DNA from: Enterococcus gilvus ATCC BAA-350
GTDB lineage: Bacteria > Bacillota > Bacilli > Lactobacillales > Enterococcaceae
Reading direction: 5' to 3'
DNA: 64,000 nt
Assembly (NCBI RefSeq): GCF_000407545.1
Contig: NZ_ASWH01000001.1
Span: 1,131,501-1,195,500, forward strand
Shown here: positions 15,290-22,593 of the stretch, in pieces
Layout of the letters: the number at the start of each line of letters is the position of its first letter
Numbering within the stretch: position 1 is the first letter of the stretch
The notes under the pieces: generated by a model
What the model was told of the DNA's origin: nothing
The model's input: only the letters and a program-made list of their open reading frames with translations
Database searches by the model: none
Translations under genes and position numbers: made by a program

Positions 15290-15307
15290 TTCATGACAGA
15301 AGAAGAA
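15290..15307 (+). repeat. Attachment core, distal end
   Basis: Second copy of the 18-bp core. It continues as gaataag, a further Glu codon and a stop, which is the probable original 3' end of yrzB. Confidence 0.85.
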
Positions 15308-15325
15308 GAATAAGTTTAATACTAG

Positions 15326-15358
15326 GAGAAACCTTGATACAAAAGGTTTCTCTTTTTT
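15326..15358 (+). terminator. Probable original yrzB terminator
   Basis: Stem gagaaacctt / aaggtttctc followed by seven T residues; similar in sequence to the terminator at 4882-4916. Confidence 0.85.
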
Positions 15359-15551
15359 TGAGCAAAAAACGAGGACGGCTCAATCGCCCATAAATTTGAG
15401 AACAATCCGGTCAGTAATGTAAAGTCTTTGTATAGGTTACGTAAAGTTTGAGTTGCTTTGAGGGATGCCTTATCTAGATGGTGTAAAATGAAAGTAGGGA
15501 AGAAACCTTCCTAAAAATATTGCTAGGCTAACAGAAAAGGATGTGTGTGTA
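15359..15551. other. Intergenic region upstream of a small ORF
   Basis: No gene of normal size. It contains gtcagtaatg and ggtgtaaaatgaa, both of which recur in the brnQ promoter at 15889, so a promoter for the 42-codon ORF probably lies here (TAAAAT at 15484; -35 unclear). Confidence 0.4.
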
Positions 15552-15680
15552 ATGAGAAATAATCACAAAAGCACAAAGTTAATCCATTTGATGTTAACAA
15601 TGATGAGAAATAGCAAGAAACCGCCAGATGGATGGATAAAGGTTCCTACTAACCGAGCCAGTCGGGGGAAGGAAGCGTGA
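15552..15680 (+). CDS. Candidate 42-residue small protein
   Basis: An open frame of 42 codons (MRNNHKSTKLIHLMLTMM then RNSKKPPDGWIKVPTNRASR and GKEA). It is preceded by AAAAGGA about 11 bases before the ATG and followed by its own terminator at 15734, so it looks like an independent transcription unit. The composition is basic with a PPDGW segment and no membrane helix. The DNA also forms a local three-way fold (gatggat with atccatc enclosing two hairpins), so a regulatory RNA or leader for brnQ is the main alternative. Confidence 0.45.
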   Translation: MRNNHKSTKLIHLMLTMMRNSKKPPDGWIKVPTNRASRGKEA

Positions 15681-15733
15681 TCCATCATCTCGTAGCTATA
15701 CGTAAAATAGCTTTTATCGTGCTTCGAACGTTC

Positions 15734-15765
15734 AGAGTTCCTTTTTTAAAAGGGACTCTTTTTTT
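15734..15765 (+). terminator. Terminator between the small ORF and brnQ
   Basis: Stem agagttcctttt / aaaagggactct with one wobble, then seven T residues. Confidence 0.88.
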
Positions 15766-15888
15766 ATGGAAAAATTCGAACGCTGCTTTTTTAGTTCACC
15801 AATCTAGGTATCTTCTTTTTTAGGGAATCGGGCTCATGCTTTTTGAATCGAAGGGGAACCGAGGAATGGGTATACCTATTCAAAATTT

Positions 15889-15917
15889 TTGTCAGTAATG
15901 AGATAGTTGTGTAAAAT
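15889..15917 (+). promoter_or_regulatory. brnQ promoter
   Basis: TTGTCA (15889-15894), 17 bases, TAAAAT (15912-15917), 39 bases before the brnQ start codon. Confidence 0.75.
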
Positions 15918-15956
15918 GAATGGCATCATTATTTACGGTCACAGTGAGGAGAAATT

Positions 15957-17309
15957 ATGGAGAAAAAACTTTCGTTTAAGCAATATATTTATATAGGGTC
16001 AATGCTTTTTGGGCTTTTCTTTGGTGCCGGTAATTTAATTTTCCCGGTCAACATGGGGCAATCAGCGGGGAGCAATATCTTCTTAGCTAATCTCGGCTTT
16101 TTAGTTACAGGAATTGGGTTGCCATTTTTAGGGATCATAGCGATCGGGCTTTCTCAAAGTGAGGGCGTACTAGATTTGGCTTCAAAGGTTGGCAGGAACT
16201 ATGCATTTATTTTTACTTTTCTGATTTACTTAGTGATCGGGCCCTTTTTCGCCTTGCCCCGCTTGGCGACGACATCCTTTGAAATTGGGATCGCTCCGTT
16301 TGTTTCAAACGATCATCTCGGAATTGGCTTGGCGCTGTTCAGCGTATTGTTTTTTGTAATAACCTGGTTGTTCTCTCGCAAGCCATCAAAAATATTAGAT
16401 TATGTCGGTAAATTCTTGAATCCAATATTTCTTATTCTACTCGGCGGGTTGCTTTTTCTAGGATTTCTTCATCCGTTAGGTGCCATTGAAACGGCACCTG
16501 TCCAACCAGCGTATCAAACGGCGACTTTCTTAAAGGGATTTACCGAAGGGTACAATACGCTAGATGCTTTGGCTTCTTTAGCATTCGGAATCATCATCGT
16601 TACTACGATACGATCTATGGGGGTGACAAAGCCGAATCAGATCGCTAAAGGAACGATCAAATCGGGTGCGATCAGTATCGTATTAATGGGAATCATCTAT
16701 ACACTGCTATCCTACTTAGGAGCCATGAGCTTAGGAAAATTTGCTATAAGTGAAAACGGCGGGATCGCATTAGCACAGATCGCCAATCATTATCTCGGTA
16801 CGGTGGGGAGTATTTTACTCGCAGCGATTGTTATCTTAGCCTGTTTAAAAACATCCATTGGGCTTGTAACAGCTTTTTCGGAGACCTTTGTCAAACTGTT
16901 TCCTAAGTTCAGTTATCGCTTTTTTATTGTTCTTGCCAGTGTTCTTCCTTGCCTTTTTGCCAATGTTGGTCTAACAAAAATAATCGAGATTTCTCTGCCT
17001 GTTTTGATGTTCATTTATCCCTTGGCCATGACGCTGATCCTGCTTGCTATTTTGAGCCCATTATTCAAAGATAGAAAACCTGTGTATCAGGCAACAACAG
17101 CTTTAACAGCTATCGCAGCGATTTTTGATGCCTTAGCAGCGAGTCCGCCAGCCATTTCAACGAATCCGATCGTTGTGTCTATTCTTAAGTTTGTCAGTCA
17201 CTATTTACCCTTCTTTACGATAGGTATGGGGTGGGTGCTGCCAGCCTTTGTCGGCTTTCTAATTGGGGGAATGTACGCTCTGATCAAGGAGAGAAAACTA
17301 GCGGAGTAA
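15957..17309 (+). CDS. brnQ: Branched-chain amino acid carrier BrnQ
   Basis: A 450-residue LIVCS-family symporter with about 12 transmembrane helices. It begins with the family signature [17 protein letters not shown] and has later signatures [15 protein letters not shown] and [17 protein letters not shown]. It imports Leu, Ile and Val with Na+ or H+. RBS GTGAGGAG seven bases before the ATG; own promoter and terminator, so monocistronic. No T-box signature was found in the leader. Confidence 0.95.
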   Translation: MEKKLSFKQYIYIGSMLFGLFFGAGNLIFPVNMGQSAGSNIFLANLGFLVTGIGLPFLGIIAIGLSQSEGVLDLASKVGRNYAFIFTFLIYLVIGPFFALPRLATTSFEIGIAPFVSNDHLGIGLALFSVLFFVITWLFSRKPSKILDYVGKFLNPIFLILLGGLLFLGFLHPLGAIETAPVQPAYQTATFLKGFTEGYNTLDALASLAFGIIIVTTIRSMGVTKPNQIAKGTIKSGAISIVLMGIIYTLLSYLGAMSLGKFAISENGGIALAQIANHYLGTVGSILLAAIVILACLKTSIGLVTAFSETFVKLFPKFSYRFFIVLASVLPCLFANVGLTKIIEISLPVLMFIYPLAMTLILLAILSPLFKDRKPVYQATTALTAIAAIFDALAASPPAISTNPIVVSILKFVSHYLPFFTIGMGWVLPAFVGFLIGGMYALIKERKLAE

Positions 17310-17338
17310 TCTTCAAGATAAAAGAATCAAAAACAAAG

Positions 17339-17368
17339 AAGCCTTCTTATGTATGGAAGGCTTTTTTT
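17339..17368. terminator. Terminator after brnQ
   Basis: Stem aagccttc / gaaggctt with a 9-base loop and seven T residues; probably serves brnQ and the converging small gene. Confidence 0.9.
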
Positions 17369-17377
17369 GATCATCGG

Positions 17378-17554
17378 TTACTTTTTGGATAAGGTCATCA
17401 AGAGCATCGAGCCGAAGGTAACGATAAAAAAGGAGGGGAGGATCAAATAAATAAACGTAGCAAAAGTTAATTCTCCTTTTGCGATATAGCTGCTTAGCGA
17501 TGCAAGAAAGCATACAATTCCGATAGCGACAGCATCATGGATAGTTTTTTTCAT
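17378..17554 (-). CDS. Small two-helix membrane protein
   Basis: 58 residues starting at the ATG of MKKTIHDAVAIG (GTGAGG six bases upstream; the longer frame from 17566 would begin inside that site). Two hydrophobic helices (VAIGIVCFLASLSSYIA and TFIYLILPSFFIVTFGSMLLMTL) are joined by a short polar loop. No family recognised. It stands alone, converging on brnQ. Confidence 0.65.
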   Translation of the reverse strand: MKKTIHDAVAIGIVCFLASLSSYIAKGELTFATFIYLILPSFFIVTFGSMLLMTLSKK

Positions 17555-17777
17555 AAGCATCCTCACTTTCTTTGATTTTCACGAGTGACTATTCTTGGAG
17601 GTGTTTTTTTCCCCCTTCAAGTTTAAACGAAGGAATCGTTAAAACTATTTTTTTGTCTTAAAAGGTCAAAAAAGACTCTTGAGCGAAAACGACAATTTGA
17701 ATAAAAAGCGGAATAATGAGCAAAATATCAAACTATTTTTTTGAGAATCAATCAAAATAAGCGGACGAACAAATCAT

Positions 17778-17806
17778 TTGTCAACGTTTCTAGAGAGGCG
17801 TACCAT
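17778..17806 (+). promoter_or_regulatory. Promoter of the lactate oxidase gene
   Basis: TTGTCA (17778-17783), a 17-base spacer and TACCAT (17801-17806), with the cre site immediately downstream. Confidence 0.65.
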
Positions 17807-17811
17807 TATTT

Positions 17812-17825
17812 TGTAAACGTTATCA
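17812..17825 (+). promoter_or_regulatory. cre site (CcpA operator)
   Basis: TGTAAACGTTATCA fits the catabolite-responsive element consensus TGWAANCGNTNWCA at every position. It lies over the expected transcription start, a location typical of CcpA repression. Confidence 0.8.
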
Positions 17826-17845
17826 AATTGAAGGCGGGGATTTTG

Positions 17846-18943
17846 ATGGAAAAGATTTATCAAGCAAGCACAGCAGAGGGTGCAATTGATTTTATTAATA
17901 TGAATGATTTAGAAGAAGGGGCTAAAGAAGTCATTCCTAAAGGCGGCTACGGGTATATCAGCAGTGGTGCAGGGGATGTCTTTACTTATCAAGAAAATGA
18001 AAAGGCATTCAATCATAAGCTGATTATTCCTCACGTACTACGAGATGTTGAGTTACCAGATACGCGAGTAACCTTTGAAGGCGAAGAGCTGACGGCACCA
18101 ATCATTATGGCGCCGGTCGCTGCCCACGGGTTAGCCAATGTGGCAGCTGAGCGGGCGTCCGCGAAGGGGGTCGCTAGATTCGGGACGATTTATACCGCGA
18201 GCTCGTACGCTTCTTGTACATTAGAAGAAATACGTGAGGCTGGCGGGGCAAAGGCACCTCAATGGTTTCAGTTCTATATGAGTAAAGATGATGGGATCAA
18301 CCGCGATATCATCGATATGGCGAAACGTAACGGCGCAAAAGCCATCGTGTTGACCGCGGATGCGACAGTAGGAGGCAATCGTGAAACCGATCGTCGAAAC
18401 GGATTTACATTTCCGTTAGCCATGCCGATCGTTCAAGCCTATCAATCAGGGATCGGTCAAACAATGGATGCCGTTTATGGCTCTTCGAAACAAAAATTAA
18501 GTCCAAAAGATGTTGAATTTATCGCAGGTTATTCAGACCTGCCGGTATACGTTAAAGGCGTCCAGTCAGAAGAAGACGTAGAACGCGCTCTTGGCTCCGG
18601 TGCTTCAGGTATCTGGGTATCGAATCACGGTGGGCGCCAACTAGATGGCGGTCCGGCTTCCTTTGATTCCCTGCAATATGTGGCGGAGGCCGTAGCAGGC
18701 AGAGCACCCATCGTTTTTGACAGCGGGGTTCGTCGCGGGCAGCATGTTTTTAAAGCTCTTTCTTCTGGAGCGGATCTGGTTGCTATTGGCCGTCCGGCAA
18801 TCTATGGCTTGGCATTGGGCGGAACAACAGGCGTTCAGCAGGTCTTCGATTTCTTCAAAAAAGAACTGGAAATGGTCATGCAGCTAGCAGGAACACAAAC
18901 GGTTGAAGACATTAAAGGCATTGTTTTAAGAGAAAATCGCTAA
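17846..18943 (+). CDS. lctO: L-lactate oxidase (FMN-dependent)
   Basis: 365 residues, an FMN-dependent alpha-hydroxyacid dehydrogenase very similar along its length to Aerococcus lactate oxidase: MAPVAAHGLA, WFQFYMSKDD, LTADATVGGNRE, the catalytic SNHGGRQLDGG, and FDSGVRRGQHVFKALSSGAD for phosphate binding. It oxidises L-lactate to pyruvate with O2 and forms H2O2 in the cytoplasm. The start is the ATG of MEKIYQAS after GGCGGGG; an upstream reading from 17741 would cross the promoter and cre site. The cre site implies repression in rich sugar, so the enzyme is probably made when lactate is re-used. Confidence 0.93.
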   Translation: MEKIYQASTAEGAIDFINMNDLEEGAKEVIPKGGYGYISSGAGDVFTYQENEKAFNHKLIIPHVLRDVELPDTRVTFEGEELTAPIIMAPVAAHGLANVAAERASAKGVARFGTIYTASSYASCTLEEIREAGGAKAPQWFQFYMSKDDGINRDIIDMAKRNGAKAIVLTADATVGGNRETDRRNGFTFPLAMPIVQAYQSGIGQTMDAVYGSSKQKLSPKDVEFIAGYSDLPVYVKGVQSEEDVERALGSGASGIWVSNHGGRQLDGGPASFDSLQYVAEAVAGRAPIVFDSGVRRGQHVFKALSSGADLVAIGRPAIYGLALGGTTGVQQVFDFFKKELEMVMQLAGTQTVEDIKGIVLRENR

Positions 18944-19020
18944 TTGTAAAACGTATTATTCTTTACTTTCTATTTTGTGGATGCTATCTTTTTATTAACC
19001 GAACACGAGGAGGAAAAGAA

Positions 19021-19065
19021 ATGACTGCTTCAATGAAATTGCGTAAAAACTTTTTGAATAACTAA
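19021..19065 (+). CDS. Leader peptide of the ABC-F gene
   Basis: A 14-codon frame, MTASMKLRKNFLNN, with a very strong site (GAGGAGG, 19007-19013) placed ideally. The MTASM(K/R)L start resembles the leader of staphylococcal msr(A), and the basic-x-basic pattern KLR matches macrolide-dependent stalling peptides. Codons 5-8 (tgaaattgc, 19034-19042) pair perfectly with gcaatttca at 19095-19103, and a terminator stands at 19141 before the resistance gene. This is the layout of drug-induced attenuation. Confidence 0.75.
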   Translation: MTASMKLRKNFLNN

Positions 19066-19140
19066 TAAACGATGAATTCAAAAGTCTAGGTACGGCAATT
19101 TCAAGGGATCAGTGTATACTTTTCTAAAAAGAACGAAAGA

Positions 19141-19168
19141 GGCCTAGTCTGAGACTGGGCCCTTTTTT
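19141..19168 (+). terminator. Attenuator-type terminator upstream of the ABC-F gene
   Basis: 9-bp stem ggcctagtc / gactgggcc (one wobble) with a 3-base loop and a T-run, between the leader peptide and the main gene. The cctag of its left arm can pair with ctagg at about 19086-19090, a possible antiterminator. Confidence 0.82.
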
Positions 19169-19210
19169 GTACACTTTTTCCTTTTCCTAGCGAAAAGGAG
19201 AAGAAAACGA

Positions 19211-20683
19211 ATGGAACATTTATCTGTAAAATTAACAAAAATAGAACACCGTTTTGGTGCCAAAAAAATTTTTTCAATTGACTCATTATCCGCCTATGAG
19301 GGAGATCGTATCGGGATCATCGGAGCAAACGGTCAAGGGAAATCGACTCTTTTAAAACTGATCAAAGGGGAGATGAATCCAGATAGCGGCAAGGTCCAGA
19401 GAGAAATCGACTTTAATTTCTTTACTCAAATCGAAGAAATAAATGAATGGACCAATTTCGAAGAGATTGACTGGGAATTGGTAGCCCGACTCTTTGTCCC
19501 TAAGAATCCTGCCAGTACGTTGAGTGGCGGGGAGGAAAATAAATACCGTCTGGCGCAAACGCTCTCCAGTTACAAACCGGGCTTGCTTCTGGACGAACCC
19601 ACAACACACCTTGATCGCAAAAGTATACAGACGTTGATTGAAGAGCTGCGTTATTACTACGGAACGCTGTTGTTCGTTAGCCATGACCGTCATTTTTTAA
19701 ATCAACTGGCGACGAAAATTTGGGAGATAGATGCTGGCGAGGTTAAGGAATACGTTGGAAATTACGAAGATTACTGTAAGCAGAAAGAATTAAAAAATCT
19801 CGTGAATCAAAGAGAAGCGGCACAATATATAAAGGAAAAGAAACGTTTGGAATCAGCAGTCAGTAAAAAGAAGGAGCAAGCAGAAAGAAGCACCAAGGTT
19901 TCAACGAAAAAGAGTCAGCAGAACATCCGACCAGATCGCTTGTCCTCGTCGAAACAGAAAGATACGGTTCAAAAAAATTTACAAAAGTCCGTGACCGCGA
20001 TGGAAAGCCGCTTAGCCCAATTGGAAAAAGTCGAGAGGTTTGAGAAACGACGAGAGATCGTGTTTCCACATTCAAAAATACAAGCCGTTCATAATAAATT
20101 TCCAATCCGAGGAGAAGCATTTCAACTAGAGCGGGGTGGAAAATTGCTGATTGAATCCTGTGATTTTCAATTTCCTCTGGGGAAGCCAATTACGATTGTT
20201 GGAGAAAACGGCAGTGGAAAAACGTCACTGCTTCAAAGTATCCTGAATAATGAAGAGGGAATCGTAGTATCGCCGAAAGTTTTGTTTGCCACCTACCATC
20301 AAATGTCCTATAAAATGGTGGACAGTCAGTCACTTTTAGAATTTTCAATGAAGCATACAAGCTATAAGGAAGCTCTCGTTCGCAGTATTTTGCATAATCT
20401 GGGTTTTTCTCAATTGGAGATGACTAAGCCGATCAAAGACTTGAGTGGCGGTGAAGCTACGCGGCTTCAAATCGCGTTGTTATTTGTGAAGCCGTCCAAT
20501 GTACTAATTCTAGACGAACCTACAAATTTTATTGATTTGACCACAGTGGAAGCCCTCGAACGCTTGCTTTTGTCCTATCAAGGGACAGTGATAGTTACTT
20601 CCCACGATCCCTATTTTGTAGAAAAAGTTGCTGATGAAATTTTTGAAATAAGTGATTTTAAACTTAAAAATACTCAGTTTTAA
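19211..20683 (+). CDS. msrC: Msr-type ABC-F ribosome-protection protein
   Basis: 490 residues, two ABC domains without membrane segments: Walker [10 protein letters not shown] and GENGSGKTS, signatures LSGGE (twice), Walker [12 protein letters not shown] and [11 protein letters not shown], and a long charged linker (about 210-290, [16 protein letters not shown]). The length and segments such as [16 protein letters not shown] match the Msr group, whose members displace macrolides and streptogramin B from the ribosome. The symbol msrC is by similarity to the Enterococcus faecium protein; another Msr-like allele is possible. RBS AAAGGAG. Expression is probably attenuated through the leader at 19021. 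Confidence 0.85.
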   Translation: MEHLSVKLTKIEHRFGAKKIFSIDSLSAYEGDRIGIIGANGQGKSTLLKLIKGEMNPDSGKVQREIDFNFFTQIEEINEWTNFEEIDWELVARLFVPKNPASTLSGGEENKYRLAQTLSSYKPGLLLDEPTTHLDRKSIQTLIEELRYYYGTLLFVSHDRHFLNQLATKIWEIDAGEVKEYVGNYEDYCKQKELKNLVNQREAAQYIKEKKRLESAVSKKKEQAERSTKVSTKKSQQNIRPDRLSSSKQKDTVQKNLQKSVTAMESRLAQLEKVERFEKRREIVFPHSKIQAVHNKFPIRGEAFQLERGGKLLIESCDFQFPLGKPITIVGENGSGKTSLLQSILNNEEGIVVSPKVLFATYHQMSYKMVDSQSLLEFSMKHTSYKEALVRSILHNLGFSQLEMTKPIKDLSGGEATRLQIALLFVKPSNVLILDEPTNFIDLTTVEALERLLLSYQGTVIVTSHDPYFVEKVADEIFEISDFKLKNTQF

Positions 20684-20847
20684 ATGATGATAGTTATTTA
20701 AATGGGTGTGCTATGACACTTATTCCTCTGATTAATCTGTATTATAAGCTGTTTTTCATGAGCAGTTTTCTATCAATCTCTGTTTTTTATATGCTATAAC
20801 AAAATGAGTGAGTAGAATTTATCAGCAAATGAATGGAGACGAGAACA

Positions 20848-21690
20848 ATGAAAAAAGGATTTGTGGGTTTAGCACTTGTGGTGGCAGGACTGCTTTTTAC
20901 TGCTTGCGGGAATGGGCAAGGTCAAACAAGTGAAGATACTAGTTGGAAAAAGGTAGAAGAGAAAAAGGAACTGACAGTCGCAACATCAGGCACACTTTTT
21001 CCATCTTCGTATTACAACGAGGACAATCAGTTGATTGGCTATGACGTAGACGTGGCGAAAGCAGTCGCTAAAAAATTAGATTTGAAAATTAATTTTAAGG
21101 AATACAACGTGGATGGTCAGGTAACCGCAGTCAATCGTGGAGAAGCAGATTTTGCTGCGAATGATTTTGGAATGTCAAAAGAACGCAGCAAGAAATTTGC
21201 CTTATCGTCACCAATCAAACATTCCTTTGACAGCATGATCGTTCGGAAAAGCGATGATTCCGGCATTCATTCCTTAGAGGATTTGAAGGGGAAAAAAGCA
21301 GCAGGAGAACCGAACACAAGCTATATGAAGATTGCTGAGAAGTATGGAGCGAAAGCTGTTACGTATGACAATGCCACCAACGATCAGTATTTAACGGACG
21401 TGGCGAATGGTCGGACCGATGTGATCTTAAATGACTACTATTTGCAGAAAATGTCTGTCGCAGCGTTGCCTGATATTCCGGTGAAAATTTTGGAAGATGT
21501 CTATTTTAATGCAAACGAGACCGGCTTCTTATTCGATAAGAAAAACGAAGCACTAAAATCAAAAATTGATATGGCGCTTCAAGAGTTGAAAGAAGAGGGC
21601 ACGCTGAAGAAACTATCAGAACAATATTTCGGAACGGACGTTTCGGTGAAGCCTAAACAAGAAGTCACTGAGAAAGTGTCAGCGGACTAA
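20848..21690 (+). CDS. Amino-acid ABC transporter substrate-binding lipoprotein
   Basis: 280 residues. Lipoprotein signal LALVVAGLLFTAC, then a family 3 solute-binding fold (LTVATSGTLFPSSYYNEDNQLIGYDVDVAKAVAKKL; GEADFAANDFGMSKERSKKFALS; DVILNDYYLQ). It most resembles polar or sulphur amino-acid binders such as the cystine (TcyA) group, but the ligand is not certain. The ATG at 20848 has GGAGA nine bases upstream; the earlier ATG at 20833 has none. An extended -10 (TGCTATAAC, 20792-20800) lies upstream. Stop and permease start share one base. Confidence 0.9.
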   Translation: MKKGFVGLALVVAGLLFTACGNGQGQTSEDTSWKKVEEKKELTVATSGTLFPSSYYNEDNQLIGYDVDVAKAVAKKLDLKINFKEYNVDGQVTAVNRGEADFAANDFGMSKERSKKFALSSPIKHSFDSMIVRKSDDSGIHSLEDLKGKKAAGEPNTSYMKIAEKYGAKAVTYDNATNDQYLTDVANGRTDVILNDYYLQKMSVAALPDIPVKILEDVYFNANETGFLFDKKNEALKSKIDMALQELKEEGTLKKLSEQYFGTDVSVKPKQEVTEKVSAD

Positions 21691-22349
21691 TGTACATCCC
21701 TACGATCGATATCCCTTTGATGATCGAATCCGTCCCCTTTCTACTGAGTGGATTGGGGTATACATTAGGGATCAGTCTGGCGGCGTTCTTCTTCGGAAAT
21801 CTTTTGGGAATTTTATTAACTATTTTAGGCTTCGTTCCATGGCTGCCGATCAAACTGTTCGTGCGATTTTATTTATCCTTTTTACGGGGCACCCCTGCAC
21901 TGGTTCTGTTGTTTTTACTCTATTTTGGCTTACCCTATCAATTAAATGCAGTGGTCGCAGCAGTTATTTGCTTTAGTTTGACCAGTAGTGCGTTTATTGG
22001 AGAAATCTATCGTGGATCAATTGCGGGTGTCAATGGTGGTCAGTGGGATGCAGCCTACGCTTTAGGCAATCGATTCTTCCCCACCATGCGTTACATTATC
22101 TTGCCTCAAGCGGTTCGTATTTCGATCCCAGCGTTGGGCAACGTCGCAATGGACCTGCTTAAAGGAACATCGCTAGCGGCAATGATCACCGTGCCCGATA
22201 TCTTTCAAAAAGCAAAAATCATTGGTGGACGAACATTTGACTATTTATCAATGTATATTTTAGTTGCATTGATCTATTGGCTGCTGTGTATAGGGATCGG
22301 CCACCTGCAGTATCGATTAGAGAAGTATTTTCAGCAAAAATATGTATAA
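21690..22349 (+). CDS. Amino-acid ABC transporter permease
   Basis: 219 residues with about five membrane helices and the HisM-type coupling loop (YRGSIAGVNGGQWDAAYALGN followed by RYIILPQAVRISIPALGN). The N-terminal signature GLGYTLGISLAAFFFGNLLG fits polar amino-acid permeases. It is translationally coupled to the binding protein (TAATG). No ATP-binding gene follows; the operon ends in a terminator at 22468, so the ATPase must be encoded elsewhere or shared. Confidence 0.92.
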   Translation: MYIPTIDIPLMIESVPFLLSGLGYTLGISLAAFFFGNLLGILLTILGFVPWLPIKLFVRFYLSFLRGTPALVLLFLLYFGLPYQLNAVVAAVICFSLTSSAFIGEIYRGSIAGVNGGQWDAAYALGNRFFPTMRYIILPQAVRISIPALGNVAMDLLKGTSLAAMITVPDIFQKAKIIGGRTFDYLSMYILVALIYWLLCIGIGHLQYRLEKYFQQKYV

Positions 22350-22467
22350 GAAATGTTGGAATGGATGAGAGTCTGGATTTTCGTGTCATGTGAAGAAATC
22401 ATTCCGGCGATCAGAGGCTTCAAAAAGAAAAAAATAGAAAATGATCTATATAGCACGAGGGCTGGGT

Positions 22468-22506
22468 CTGATAGAAAGGAAGGAACTCTTTTCTATCAGG
22501 CTTTTT
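22468..22506 (+). terminator. Terminator of the amino-acid transporter operon
   Basis: 10-bp stem ctgatagaaa / tttctatcag and T-rich tail. Confidence 0.88.
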
Positions 22507-22593
22507 TCTTTTCGAGGGTTCTATCGAGTCTGTTGCTAGTATTATGAAAAAAAATTTGTGATAATAAATAAAAAAGTTATTGAGGTGTTAGGG

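Larger units (their letters stand above)
4845..15307. mobile_element. Integrative genomic island in the 3' end of yrzB
   Basis: The island is delimited by the 18-bp direct repeat ttcatgacagaagaagaa (4845-4862 and 15290-15307), with a nearly identical pair of integrase arm repeats just inside each end. Contents: integrase and repressor on the minus strand; then HTH protein, primase, XRE pair, zinc-ribbon/membrane proteins and a lipoprotein mostly on the plus strand. No capsid, terminase, relaxase or type IV secretion genes are present. The layout (int, repressor, divergent HTH and primase) resembles phage-inducible islands or other mobilisable satellites (inference). Removing the 2.1-kb IS insertion leaves about 8.3 kb. 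Confidence 0.85.

Noticed and set aside
4845..15307. Complete prophage or conjugative element
   Set aside because: No capsid, portal, terminase, lysis, relaxase or VirB4-like genes; only integration, control, replication and cargo genes.
15359..15956. T-box riboswitch upstream of brnQ
   Set aside because: The conserved TGGNACCGCG T-box motif and specifier stem are absent; the terminator belongs more simply to the 42-codon ORF unit.
22353..22547. 64-codon frame after the amino-acid permease
   Set aside because: It spans the terminator hairpin at 22468 and has no ribosome site or family similarity.
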